A DNA stretch of 64,000 nucleotides from an uncultured Flavobacteriales bacterium (lineage in GTDB: Bacteria > Bacteroidota > Bacteroidia > Flavobacteriales > Schleiferiaceae). This document shows, piece after piece, positions 51,822-61,486 of the stretch (the first letter of the stretch is position 1; every line of letters starts with the position of its first letter). The DNA lies in contig CAJXKC010000001.1 of NCBI GenBank assembly GCA_913055685.1, positions 992,001 to 1,056,000 on the forward strand, written 5' to 3'. The translations under genes and the position numbers were made by a program. The notes below the pieces were generated by a model that saw only the letters and a program-made list of their open reading frames with translations, was not told where the DNA came from and made no database searches.

Positions 51822-52541
51822 ATGATCAGAAAAATATTCTCCACTCTTATCGTATTTAGTACACTTACTATTGGTGCCCAAGCTCAGCAAAGCTTAGAGA
51901 TCACTTGGCAAGATACCTTGGTAGAAGGAAATGCCTGGGTAGATGGCGATTTGGCCGGCTACGCTGTAGTTAAAAATATTTCTAGCCTTCCGGTGGAAGT
52001 AGCCTTTAAAAGGATAGATGCTAATTACACAGCATTAACCGATAGCAATGCTATTTGCTGGGGACTTTGCTTTACAACTAACATTTCGCAAAACCCAGTA
52101 TCCTTTAATAGAACCATTCAGCCTGGTGCTACAGATACCGCTATCGTACACGTGTATCCCGATTTAGATGGCTACACGCGTGATGGTTTTATCGATTATG
52201 TTTTGTTTGATTATTACAATCCTACTGACTCGGTTGCTTTCCGAATCGACTTTAAAGTTAATGGTCAGCCTTTAAACCTAGTAGAAGCACCTAAAGCAAG
52301 TCTTTCGGTATACCCAAATCCTGCTAAAGACTTCTTGAAAATTAACTATCAAGTGAATAGTTCTGACGAGGCTCAATTTGAACTAATCAATATTGTGGGT
52401 GCTCGTGTGCTAAGTAAAAGACTTGATGCCCAAAAGAACAAGGCAGAGGTAGATTTAAGTACATTGAAACCTGGTGTCTATTTCTACACCCTTAAAGTGA
52501 ATGGCAGCCTCCAGGTATCTAAAAAATTAGTTATCGAATAA
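51822..52541 (+). CDS. Small T9SS-secreted protein
   Basis: 239 residues. Signal peptide (about 1-21); a single beta-sandwich-like domain (about 22-150) with a Cys pair in CWGLCF; then a T9SS type A domain (SLSVYPNPAKDFLKINY, LKPGVYFYTLKVNG). The N-terminal domain has the look of an Ig-fold with PGATDTAIVHVYP but no named family. Monocistronic, with its own promoter and terminator; divergent from the T9SS thioredoxin-like gene. Confidence 0.82.
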   Translation: MIRKIFSTLIVFSTLTIGAQAQQSLEITWQDTLVEGNAWVDGDLAGYAVVKNISSLPVEVAFKRIDANYTALTDSNAICWGLCFTTNISQNPVSFNRTIQPGATDTAIVHVYPDLDGYTRDGFIDYVLFDYYNPTDSVAFRIDFKVNGQPLNLVEAPKASLSVYPNPAKDFLKINYQVNSSDEAQFELINIVGARVLSKRLDAQKNKAEVDLSTLKPGVYFYTLKVNGSLQVSKKLVIE

Positions 52542-52566
52542 TATTGACGAATATTCATCGTTAAGT

Positions 52567-52597
52567 AGCCGTCCTCCTAAGGGGCGGCTTTTTTTAT
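52567..52597 (+). terminator. Intrinsic terminator
   Basis: Stem AGCCGTCC (52567-52574) with GGGCGGCT (52582-52589, one G-U pair), then T7. Confidence 0.85.
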
Positions 52598-52626
52598 TTG
52601 TCAGGAGTATTAAAAGCTTATTTTTG
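52597..52626 (+). promoter_or_regulatory. Promoter candidate for ruvA-sprA
   Basis: TTTG 52597-52600, 18 bases, TATTTTTG 52619-52626: both elements match the Bacteroidota consensus. 41 bases to ruvA ATG. Confidence 0.55.
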
Positions 52627-52667
52627 GCGTTTTTTAAGCAGATAAGCAACCAAGCCAGCTTAGTTTT

Positions 52668-53249
52668 ATGCTACACCACATCAAGGGAATGTTAACCGAA
52701 ATCAAGCCAACTACCGCTATCATTGAATGTGGTGGGATAGGTTATGAAATCAATATCTCCTTACATACCTATTCGGAAATCAGCCGCAATAAAGAGGTGA
52801 TGCTTTTCCTTTATCCTATTTATAAGGAAGATTCGCAAAGCCTTTATGGTTTTGCTAGTCGCTTGGAAAGAGAAGTGTTTGGACACCTTATAAGTGTAAA
52901 CGGGGTAGGTGGAAATACTGCCAGAACAATATTAAGTAGTTTAAGTCCGGCCGAAGTAATTGCGGCAATTGGTCGTGAGGACGCCGCTCTTTTGCAATCA
53001 GTAAAAGGCATTGGTGGTAAAACGGCCCAAAGGGTTATCATCGACCTTAAAGATAAAATGGCTGCATTGGTTCCTGAATCAGAAAGTCTAGGCAGCCTCG
53101 ATCACAATTTGAAAAGAGAGGCTTTGGCAGCCTTAGAGGTTTTGGGCTATTCGGCTCGACAAACCGACCGGGTTATTTCGAAGATCTTACAGCAAGAGTC
53201 TCAAATTACCATTGAAGAACTTATAAAAGCGGCGCTTAAAAAACTTTGA
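52668..53249 (+). CDS. ruvA: Holliday junction DNA helicase subunit RuvA
   Basis: 193 residues. OB-fold N-terminus (MLHHIKGMLTEI, VIIECGGIGYEINI-type strand), two helix-hairpin-helix motifs (LISVNGVGGNTARTIL and LQSVKGIGGKTAQRVI) and the C-terminal RuvB-binding domain. Tetramer that holds the four-way junction for RuvB. Its TGA overlaps the sprA TTG start by three bases. Confidence 0.97.
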   Translation: MLHHIKGMLTEIKPTTAIIECGGIGYEINISLHTYSEISRNKEVMLFLYPIYKEDSQSLYGFASRLEREVFGHLISVNGVGGNTARTILSSLSPAEVIAAIGREDAALLQSVKGIGGKTAQRVIIDLKDKMAALVPESESLGSLDHNLKREALAALEVLGYSARQTDRVISKILQQESQITIEELIKAALKKL

Positions 53250-56200
53250 CGCAAAAAGGTATATACCGATTTTTTATAGCGGCTGCTACGCTTTTTCTCA
53301 TTTACTCTTTTACAAAAAGGGAAAGGGCGGCGGTAATAGTTGCTGCACCCGATATGACTAGTCTGGCGATTAGTTTAGCGGATACAAATGACCCGGATTC
53401 TACTCTTCGCTATCCCTTTTCGAACGGAGAAAGTGGTGGGCTTTACGGTAATCAACCAGGGAATTACCAGGAAAAGGTGGAATACGATGCTTCAAGTGGC
53501 AACTATTTTGTCTACCGACAATATGGTCGCTTTAGTGCGGAGCCGCCTATTGTTATGAATCCTGATCAATACCGCGCCTATGTTGCGCGTAAGCAGGCTT
53601 TGGATTATTGGAATAGCAAGACTAAAAGTGCCGAAGCAGCTAAAGCGGAAGGTCGCGATCCTGAAAGTGGACTTATTCCTCAGATAACCGTTAACAGTGA
53701 AACCTTTAGTCGCATTTTCGGCTCTAATACCATTGATATTCGTCCGCAGGGTTTTGCCGAATTGACTTTTGGGGGGCGTTTTCAAAAAATTGATAATCCT
53801 ATTATTCCCGAACGAAATCGAAATGTTTTTACCTTCAATTTCGATCAACGCATTCAAATGAATGTGAATGGTAGTGTCGGGGAAAAGTTGAAAGTAAATG
53901 TAAACTACGATACCGAAGCCACCTTTGCTTTTGAGAATCAGGTTAAAGTAGAATTTACAGGCTTTGAGGATGATATTATCAAAAAGATAGAATTAGGTAA
54001 TGTAAACCTACCCTTAAACTCTTCCTTAATTACGGGAGCACAAAGTCTCTTTGGGGTAAAAGGGCAATTTCAGTTTGGTAAGCTAACCTTAACAGGTGTT
54101 TTCTCGGAGCAGCGTTCACAGTCAAGTTCCCTAAATATTCAAGGGGGTGCCACTACTACCGAGTTTGAGATTTGGGGTGATCAATACGAGGCTAACCGAC
54201 ACTATTTCCTTTCGCATTACTTCCGTAATAATTACGAGCGTTTCCTCGAAAACTCGCCCCTGATTACTTCCCCGGTTCAAATTACCAAGGTCGAAGTATG
54301 GGTAACGAATAACCGTCAGAATACGCAAGATGTCCGCAATATTGTGGCATTTATGGATTTGGGTGAGAGTCAGGCTAACGCTTACCGCGACGGTAGTCAG
54401 ACCTCGGGTCCCAATATTTTCGCAACTAATTCGAGTACTAATTTTCCCGATAACCTTTCCAACGATTTAGATCCGGTTACCCTCGCCTCGCAATATCCGG
54501 GGGTGCGAGATATCGCTCAGGTTAACCAGGTTTTAAATGGAGCGGGCTTTGAAGAAGCTACGGAATACGTGGAGCTGGCTAATGCCCGGAAACTGAATTC
54601 CAATGAATATAATTTTCATCCCCAATTAGGTTATATAACCTTAAATACTGCCCTTAATCAGGATGAGGTTTTAGCAGTAGCATTCCAGTATACTGCCGGT
54701 GGACGAACTTACCAGGTGGGTGAGTTTAGTACCGACGGAGTTACGCCTCCTAATAATTTGGTAGTAAAAATGCTGAAGAGCTTTATTCTGGATGTGCGGG
54801 CGCCTAATTGGGACTTAATGATGAAGAACGTGTACTCATTAAGTGCTTTCCAAGTAGGTTCGGAAGATTTCCGCTTGCAGGTTTTGTATCAGAATGATGA
54901 AACTGGAACGCCGGTCCCCTTCTTGCCGGAAAGTAATCTGCGTTCGGAGCTATTACTGCGGGTGATGGACCTGGACCGTCTAAATCAGAATAATGATCCG
55001 CAGCCCGATGGATTCTTCGATTTTATACCTAATGTTACCATTTACCCGCAGAACGGTCGAATCTTTTTCCCAGTCTTAGAGCCTTTCGGTTCTAACTTGG
55101 CCAATAAGCTAAATACTGATGAGTCGAAGGAGAAGTACGTTTTTCAGGAACTTTATGACTCGACCCGTTTTGTGGCCCAGAATGAGACACAGAAGAATAA
55201 ATACCTCATTCGCGGTCAGTTTAAATCTTCCTCCTCGAGTGAGATTCAGTTGAATGCTTTTAATATTCCGCCGGGTTCGGTGAGTGTAACTGCGGGAGGT
55301 ACGCGTTTAATTGAAGGCCAGGACTATCGCGTAGATTATAATTTAGGCCGGGTGAGTATTCTTAATGAAGGCATATTAAATTCAGGGGTGCCCATTAAGG
55401 TGGATTTTGAGAACAATGCTCTTTTCAACTTCCAGACCAAGACCTTCATGGGGCTTAATGCCGATTATCGCTTCAGTGAGAATTTTAACCTTGGAGCCAC
55501 CATGGTTCATTTAAATGAGCGGCCTTTAACCCAAAAGGTGAATATTGGTGATGAGCCTATCTCCAATACCATTATGGGCTTTAATGGTAATTACAGTACC
55601 GATGCGCCCTTCCTAACCCGAATGGTGGATGCTATTCCCTTTATTTCCACTAAAGAAAAATCGAATTTATTGGTAAGTGGGGAAGTGGCACAGATTTTCC
55701 CAGGTTCGCCAAGAGGTATAGAAATAAATGGCGAGCAAACCACTTATTTAGACGACTTTGAAAGTTCGCAAACTACCATTGATATTCGTAATCCAGCCGC
55801 CTGGCGCTTAGCCTCTACTCCGGCTGGGCAACCTTTACTTTTCCCGGAGGCTACCGAAAATAGCATTGCTTATGGCTTTAATCGGGCGCGCTTAGCTTGG
55901 TATACGATTGACCCACTTTTTCATAATGATGAGGCACGTACTCCCGATAATATTAAGAATAACAAAGGCCTACAATCCATAAATCCAGTACGTGAGGTTT
56001 TAGTAGATGAGGTATTCCCGAACTTGCAATTAGACCCATCGCAGCCGCGGAATATTGCTACCCTTGATTTGGCCTATTATCCACGCGAAAGAGGTCCCTA
56101 TAATTACGACGTGGAACCTACTACCTTCTCGGCTGGACTTAATCAGAATGGCTTATTAAACGATCCCCGTAGTCGTTGGGCGGGTATCATGCGCGATGTT

Positions 56201-59200
56201 TCGGTTACCAATTTCGAGGAGCAGAATATTGAGTTTATCCAATTTTGGGTAATGAACCCATTCGTGGGGGTAAATAATCCACCACAGGGAGGGGATTTAT
56301 ACTTTAACCTCGGTAGTGTTTCGGAGGATATTTTGCGCGACGGGGTGCAAGCCATTGAAAATAGTATACCCGTAGATGGAGACTTAAGCAAACTGGATTC
56401 CACAAGGTGGGGTTATGCTAGTAATGTTAGGCCTCCAGTGGTGGCTTTCGATGCCGATCCTGCCGCTCGGGATTTGCAAGATGTGGGTTATGATCTTTTG
56501 AATGATGATCAGGAACGAACCTGGGTGAGTGATTCTGCTTACGCTAATTATATTCAGCGTATCAGTAATACATTTGGTAATGCTGCGCCCGCCTATGTTT
56601 TAGCGAATGCAGACCCAGCAGCAGATAACTTTCAGTATTACCGAGGTAGCAATTTAGATGCCGATGCAGCGGATATTCTCGAGCGCTATAAAGCCTTTAA
56701 TAACCCCCAAGGAAACTCTAATCCCACTCCTATTGGTGGGGTGTCGGCTTTCGCTACTAACTTGCCGGACATTGAGGATATTAACCGAGATCAAACCTTA
56801 AGTAAGGCCGAAACCTATTACCAATATCGCGTGAGTATGCGCCCTCAAGACTTGCAGGAAGTGGGGCAGAACTACATAACCGATATCTACCGCACTCGCT
56901 CTCCCGAGCAGCCTAATGGTCAGGCTTACGATGTAGAATGGATTCAGTTTAAAATTCCTGTTTTTAATCCCGATTCTCGCGTCGGACCTATAAACGACTT
57001 CCGTTCGATTCGTTTTATCCGAACCTTCTTGCGTGATTTCCCAGAGCCGATAGTGCTTCGCTTTGCGCGGATGGAGCTGGTTCGAGGAGAGTGGCGTCGT
57101 TTCCAATTTGCTTTGGACGGTACCCGTGACCGTTTAAATAGCGACGATCAGCAGAATACTATTTTTGAGGTTAATGCGGTGAATATTGAACAAAATGGTT
57201 CAAGAAGTCCGGTACCTTATGTGCTACCTCCTGGAATCGACCGCCAAGTTTTGTTTGGCACCACGGCGGCTAACCAGCAGAATGAACAGGCTTTATCGCT
57301 ACGTATCCTAAATTTAGAAGATGGCGACGGCAGGGCGGTATTCCGGAATATCGATTTCGATATGCGCTTGTATAAGCGACTCAAGCTTTTTACTCACCTT
57401 GAGTCGGCCGGCGAATTCGATGACCTTAATGATGGCGATTTATCGGTGTTTATTCGTTTAGGCTCCGATTATAACTTTAACTTTTACGAGTACGAAATTC
57501 CATTAAAGGTTACCCCTTGGGGAGTAAGTAATTCGGATGTTGGCTTAATCTGGCCTAGCGAAAACCAAATGGATTTTGCCCTACAAATTTTAAAGGACGT
57601 TAAATTAGAGCGTAATCGCGCGTACCGTAATACGGGTGATCCGCTTAACGAGCCTTATACTGTAAATAGGGGTGGAGGTCGCGTTACCGTGGTAGGTTCT
57701 CCAAACCTTGGGAATGTGCGCACCATGTTAATTGGGGTGCGGAACCCTAAGAAACGATTGGCGAATGATCCCGATGATGGTTTGCCAAAAGATGCCGAAG
57801 TCTGGATCAACGAATTACGTTTAACCGAGTTTGATCAGGATGGAGGCTGGGCGGCAAATGCACGGGTGGCAGCAAAGCTGGCCGACTTTGCTAATGTTTC
57901 GATAACTGGTAGTACTAGCTCCATCGGATGGGGATCCTTAGATCAAACGGTATCGGAGTTCCAGCAAGAGGAACGTTATTCATACGACTTGCAGACCAAT
58001 GTGGAGCTCGGCAAGTTCTTCAATAAGGACCTAGGTATTCGTATTCCTATGTTCTATGGTGCTTCAGAAACTTGGATCAACCCTCGTTTTAATCCGCTTG
58101 ACCTGGACATTGAGTTTGATGATGCCTTGGCAAATATTGAAGATCCGGTTGACCAAGACTCCCTGCGGCAGGCCACCCAAGATTATACCCGTCGACGTTC
58201 CATCAATTTCACCAATGTGCGGAAGGAACGTAATGCGAATAAGGCGAACCGAAATCCACAGATTTACGATATCGAGAACTTCGCCGCCAGCTACTCCTTT
58301 TCGGAGGTTTTCCGGAGAAATATCAATACTCGATTCGATTTAAACATCCGGCATACTGCCAGTTTAAATTATACGTATCGGGCCCGTCCTAAGCTAATCA
58401 AACCTTTTAGTAAGGTCAGTTGGCTGAAGAGCGATTGGTTTGGTTTAATTCGCGATTTCAACTTCTATCCCTATCCAAAGAACTTCACCGCTATTGCCAG
58501 TTTGGATCGTAATTATACGGCAATGCAGATGCGGAATACGGATGCCATCCTTAACGATATTCCACCTGAGCTATTGGGTAATATGGAGGCGACTTACAAC
58601 AAGAATTTCAATTTAAATCGCCAGTACACCCTACTATATGACATTACCCAAAACCTGCGTCTCGATTTTAATGCCAGGATGGGTACGCGTATCGATGAAT
58701 TGTTAGGTGCGCCGGGCACCGATTCGAACCGAGCAGAAATCATGAACAACCTACGTGATTTCGGGCGACCGCTAAACTACCACCAAAAGATTACCATCAA
58801 CTGGCAAATTCCAATCAATAAAATTCCATTGCTGGATTTTGCTACGGCTACTGCAACTTATAATGGTGACTACGATTGGCAAACTCCTTCTCAAAGGGCC
58901 AATGGCATCGCAAATCAAGGGCAGCAAGGCGGAAATGCCAATTCAAATTTCAATTTGAACTTTGGTAATACGATTCAGAATAACCGCCAAATTCAGTTAA
59001 ATAGTACTCTAAACTTTAATGCGCTTTACAATAAAGTGCCTTATTTGAAGAAGGCCATGGCGGGTGGGACGCAGACGAACCAACGTCGCAGGCCAAGAGG
59101 GGTTCCCGTGCCTGGACAAAGACGTAGACCCAATGAAGGGGACAGTGGCGAAGGCGATGAGGAGGATGAGCCTTCCGTATTCGATAAAATTTTGATGAGT

Positions 59201-60637
59201 AGCGCACGCTTCCTAATGATGGTGCGTTCGGGTTCGGTGAATTACTCTGAGTCCTATGGGCAGCTTCTACCTGGTTTTAATCGCAGTCCGCAATTATTTG
59301 GTCTAGATAATTCAGGCGGTAATTTCGCCCCAGGCTTCTGGTTTACCATGGGCGATACCTCCGATATTAGGCAAAGGGCGGTGGACAATAATTGGTTGGT
59401 AATTAATCCCGACTTAAATACCCAGTATACCCGCACTCAAACTAAGAATTTGAATATGCGCCTTACGGCTGAGCCCGTAAATTCATTGCGGATTGTTATT
59501 ACCGCACAAAGGACTAGTAATGGTAATATGAGCGAGTTCTTTAGGGCGGATAGTACCTTTTTTGCGGATGGTGGTTTTGACCGCATGACCTTTAGAAGCT
59601 TAAACACTTTTGAGACCCAGTCTTACAACAGCTCCTGGATGATGTTAGGTACCGCCTTCGAAGGTATTTCGGCGCCTAGTTATAACTCCGCTACCTTCGA
59701 TGCTTTCTTGGAAAATCGCCTTATTATTTCCCGTCGCTTAGCCGAAGGAGGCAACCCTGCTTTGGATAGTATTGTAGGCTATGCTCCAGAACTTGTGGGT
59801 AGTCCCGATAGCTCCAATTACGGCTACCGCTACTTTAGTGTGAGCTCTCAGGAAGTACTTATTCCGGCCTTTATTGCGGCTTATTCGGGTTTGGATGCCA
59901 ATAATGTCGACTTAGGCTATCAAAGACGTAGTCCCTTACCTAACTGGCAGGTAACTTATGATGGTTTAAGTAAGATGAACTTCTTTAAGAAATGGTTTGC
60001 AAGCTTTACCCTTAGTCACGCTTATCGCTCCAATTACACCGTCTCATCTATTACCACCAATTTGCTGCGTCAAAAAGCAGTACAGGATCGCCCAGGTGAT
60101 TTACCTCTAGATGTGAATGGCGATTTATTACCGGTAAATCAAATTAATTCGATAAGTCTCAGCGAGCAATTTGCCCCTTTAATTGGCTTGAATACCAAAT
60201 TTAAGAATGGTGCTACCCTGCGTCTGGAATACAAGCAAGATCGTAATATCATGCTTAGCCTAACCAATAACCAGATTACCGAGAACCGAGGAACCGAATG
60301 GGTTATCGGGGCGGGCTACATTATCAAAGACGTGAAACTGAAGTTCATTCGCATGGGTAAACGACGTACCAACCCAGTTTCTAACCTAGAGCTTCGAGCA
60401 GATATCGGTATACGCGACAACATTATTCTTATCCGAAAAATTTTGGAGGAAGTTAATCAGCCCACGAGCGGACAAACTGTAACTACCGTTAAGGTATCGG
60501 CCGACTACCGTCTTAGTCAGCGTATCCAAGCTAAGTTATTCTACGACCTTAATATGTCGAGGTTTAAAACTTCCAATGCTTTCCCACTCACCACTAATCA
60601 ATTTGGATTAAGTGTTCGCTTAAATTTGGGTCAATAA
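53246..60637 (+). CDS. sprA: SprA, outer-membrane translocon of the type IX secretion system
   Basis: 2463 residues, the size of SprA, the giant single-chain beta-barrel that forms the T9SS pore and is required for gliding in Flavobacterium. Seen: N-terminal hydrophobic signal (about 6-20), the FAELTFGGRFQKIDNPIIPERNRN-type opening (quoted in part: GGRFQKIDNPIIPER), and repeated barrel strands with aromatic girdles throughout, ending in NQFGLSVRLNLGQ. The start is TTG 53246 inside the ruvA stop; the first ATG would lose the signal. Synteny ruvA-sprA-gcvH is seen in many Bacteroidota. All five T9SS cargo proteins in this window depend on it. Confidence 0.96.
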   Translation: MTQKGIYRFFIAAATLFLIYSFTKRERAAVIVAAPDMTSLAISLADTNDPDSTLRYPFSNGESGGLYGNQPGNYQEKVEYDASSGNYFVYRQYGRFSAEPPIVMNPDQYRAYVARKQALDYWNSKTKSAEAAKAEGRDPESGLIPQITVNSETFSRIFGSNTIDIRPQGFAELTFGGRFQKIDNPIIPERNRNVFTFNFDQRIQMNVNGSVGEKLKVNVNYDTEATFAFENQVKVEFTGFEDDIIKKIELGNVNLPLNSSLITGAQSLFGVKGQFQFGKLTLTGVFSEQRSQSSSLNIQGGATTTEFEIWGDQYEANRHYFLSHYFRNNYERFLENSPLITSPVQITKVEVWVTNNRQNTQDVRNIVAFMDLGESQANAYRDGSQTSGPNIFATNSSTNFPDNLSNDLDPVTLASQYPGVRDIAQVNQVLNGAGFEEATEYVELANARKLNSNEYNFHPQLGYITLNTALNQDEVLAVAFQYTAGGRTYQVGEFSTDGVTPPNNLVVKMLKSFILDVRAPNWDLMMKNVYSLSAFQVGSEDFRLQVLYQNDETGTPVPFLPESNLRSELLLRVMDLDRLNQNNDPQPDGFFDFIPNVTIYPQNGRIFFPVLEPFGSNLANKLNTDESKEKYVFQELYDSTRFVAQNETQKNKYLIRGQFKSSSSSEIQLNAFNIPPGSVSVTAGGTRLIEGQDYRVDYNLGRVSILNEGILNSGVPIKVDFENNALFNFQTKTFMGLNADYRFSENFNLGATMVHLNERPLTQKVNIGDEPISNTIMGFNGNYSTDAPFLTRMVDAIPFISTKEKSNLLVSGEVAQIFPGSPRGIEINGEQTTYLDDFESSQTTIDIRNPAAWRLASTPAGQPLLFPEATENSIAYGFNRARLAWYTIDPLFHNDEARTPDNIKNNKGLQSINPVREVLVDEVFPNLQLDPSQPRNIATLDLAYYPRERGPYNYDVEPTTFSAGLNQNGLLNDPRSRWAGIMRDVSVTNFEEQNIEFIQFWVMNPFVGVNNPPQGGDLYFNLGSVSEDILRDGVQAIENSIPVDGDLSKLDSTRWGYASNVRPPVVAFDADPAARDLQDVGYDLLNDDQERTWVSDSAYANYIQRISNTFGNAAPAYVLANADPAADNFQYYRGSNLDADAADILERYKAFNNPQGNSNPTPIGGVSAFATNLPDIEDINRDQTLSKAETYYQYRVSMRPQDLQEVGQNYITDIYRTRSPEQPNGQAYDVEWIQFKIPVFNPDSRVGPINDFRSIRFIRTFLRDFPEPIVLRFARMELVRGEWRRFQFALDGTRDRLNSDDQQNTIFEVNAVNIEQNGSRSPVPYVLPPGIDRQVLFGTTAANQQNEQALSLRILNLEDGDGRAVFRNIDFDMRLYKRLKLFTHLESAGEFDDLNDGDLSVFIRLGSDYNFNFYEYEIPLKVTPWGVSNSDVGLIWPSENQMDFALQILKDVKLERNRAYRNTGDPLNEPYTVNRGGGRVTVVGSPNLGNVRTMLIGVRNPKKRLANDPDDGLPKDAEVWINELRLTEFDQDGGWAANARVAAKLADFANVSITGSTSSIGWGSLDQTVSEFQQEERYSYDLQTNVELGKFFNKDLGIRIPMFYGASETWINPRFNPLDLDIEFDDALANIEDPVDQDSLRQATQDYTRRRSINFTNVRKERNANKANRNPQIYDIENFAASYSFSEVFRRNINTRFDLNIRHTASLNYTYRARPKLIKPFSKVSWLKSDWFGLIRDFNFYPYPKNFTAIASLDRNYTAMQMRNTDAILNDIPPELLGNMEATYNKNFNLNRQYTLLYDITQNLRLDFNARMGTRIDELLGAPGTDSNRAEIMNNLRDFGRPLNYHQKITINWQIPINKIPLLDFATATATYNGDYDWQTPSQRANGIANQGQQGGNANSNFNLNFGNTIQNNRQIQLNSTLNFNALYNKVPYLKKAMAGGTQTNQRRRPRGVPVPGQRRRPNEGDSGEGDEEDEPSVFDKILMSSARFLMMVRSGSVNYSESYGQLLPGFNRSPQLFGLDNSGGNFAPGFWFTMGDTSDIRQRAVDNNWLVINPDLNTQYTRTQTKNLNMRLTAEPVNSLRIVITAQRTSNGNMSEFFRADSTFFADGGFDRMTFRSLNTFETQSYNSSWMMLGTAFEGISAPSYNSATFDAFLENRLIISRRLAEGGNPALDSIVGYAPELVGSPDSSNYGYRYFSVSSQEVLIPAFIAAYSGLDANNVDLGYQRRSPLPNWQVTYDGLSKMNFFKKWFASFTLSHAYRSNYTVSSITTNLLRQKAVQDRPGDLPLDVNGDLLPVNQINSISLSEQFAPLIGLNTKFKNGATLRLEYKQDRNIMLSLTNNQITENRGTEWVIGAGYIIKDVKLKFIRMGKRRTNPVSNLELRADIGIRDNIILIRKILEEVNQPTSGQTVTTVKVSADYRLSQRIQAKLFYDLNMSRFKTSNAFPLTTNQFGLSVRLNLGQ

Positions 60638-60658
60638 AGATTAAAGATTATACATTTG
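60625..60658 (+). promoter_or_regulatory. Promoter candidate for gcvH
   Basis: TTTG 60625-60628 (inside the end of sprA), 22 bases, TACATTTG 60651-60658, 19 bases before ATG 60678. Confidence 0.5.
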
Positions 60659-60677
60659 CCAGAGTAAAATTTAAGGC

Positions 60678-61055
60678 ATGAATATTCCACAGGATTTAAA
60701 GTACACTAAGGACCACGAATGGGTTCGTGTTGAAGGCGAAGTAGCCACTATTGGTATCACCGATTTTGCACAAGGTGAGCTAGGAGATATTGTTTTCGTA
60801 GAAGTTGAAACAGAAGGTGAAACCCTAGACAAGGAAGAAACCTTTGGTTCTGTAGAAGCGGTAAAAACCGTGTCTGATTTATTTATGCCTATTTCGGGAG
60901 AAATTACCGAATTTAATGAGGAAGTTGAGTCTAATCCAGAAATCGTAAATGAAGATCCTTATGGAAAGGGTTGGATGGTTAAGGTGAAAATTAGCGATAC
61001 CTCTGAATTAGATGATTTATTAGATGCTGAAGCTTATCAAGAATTAGTAGGTTAA
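60678..61055 (+). CDS. gcvH: Glycine cleavage system H protein
   Basis: 125 residues. Carries lipoate on Lys63 within [11 protein letters not shown] and shuttles the aminomethyl group between the P, T and L proteins. Start [20 protein letters not shown] is family-typical. It follows sprA by 40 bases with its own promoter candidate. The terminator for it appears to lie inside the next coding region. Confidence 0.97.
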   Translation: MNIPQDLKYTKDHEWVRVEGEVATIGITDFAQGELGDIVFVEVETEGETLDKEETFGSVEAVKTVSDLFMPISGEITEFNEEVESNPEIVNEDPYGKGWMVKVKISDTSELDDLLDAEAYQELVG

Positions 61056-61067
61056 TTTCCGCTTTAC

Positions 61068-61445
61068 TTGAAGAACAAGTTTACATACTATGCCCCAGCA
61101 CTAGCCTGGGGCTTTTTTATGACCTATATGACCTTGCTTCCCGCTGATGAGGTACCGCAAGGTTTAAAGGACATGAATGATAAAATCCTGCATGCGGGCA
61201 TCTTTTTTTTCACGGCGAGTCTAATAATCGCGGCGGGACTTCGTTATAATTTAAGACGACGCCTTAAGCCGGCGCAATATTTAAAGATCTTTTTACTGTG
61301 CGTTGTTTATGGAGGAGCGATAGAGCTGCTTCAATACTACTATGTTCCCTTGCGTGAAGGAGATTGGTTCGATTTCTGGGCCAATAATTCTGGCGCATTG
61401 TTGGCGGTGCTTTGTTGGTCACTTTTTACGGGCCGCAAGGCCTGA
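61068..61445 (+). CDS. VanZ-like small membrane protein
   Basis: 125 residues. About four hydrophobic segments and the VanZ-type pattern: an N-terminal helix ending in TLLPADEVP, the DKILHAGIFFF helix, and GGAIELLQYYYVPLREGDWFDFWANNSGALLAV. Start TTG 61068, 12 bases after gcvH; the N-terminal helix is needed for the family, so a later ATG at 61119 is less likely. Role unknown in this family; no resistance function should be read into the name. Confidence 0.85.
   Translation: MKNKFTYYAPALAWGFFMTYMTLLPADEVPQGLKDMNDKILHAGIFFFTASLIIAAGLRYNLRRRLKPAQYLKIFLLCVVYGGAIELLQYYYVPLREGDWFDFWANNSGALLAVLCWSLFTGRKA
61092..61118 (+). terminator. Intrinsic terminator embedded in the start of the VanZ-like gene
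   Basis: Stem GCCCCAG (61092-61098) with CTGGGGC (61106-61112), 7-base loop and T6 (61113-61118). The same style as the other terminators here, but it lies within codons 9-17 of the VanZ-like reading frame, 36 bases after the gcvH stop. Confidence 0.7.
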
Positions 61446-61486
61446 ATGGTCCTCGGGCCTAGTGATTGAACAAAAAACACCAAAGC

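Noticed and set aside
61119-61121. ATG after the embedded hairpin as the VanZ-like start
   Set aside because: Would delete most of the first membrane helix that precedes the LP-x-x-x-xP motif typical of the family; TTG 61068 kept, though with less certainty.
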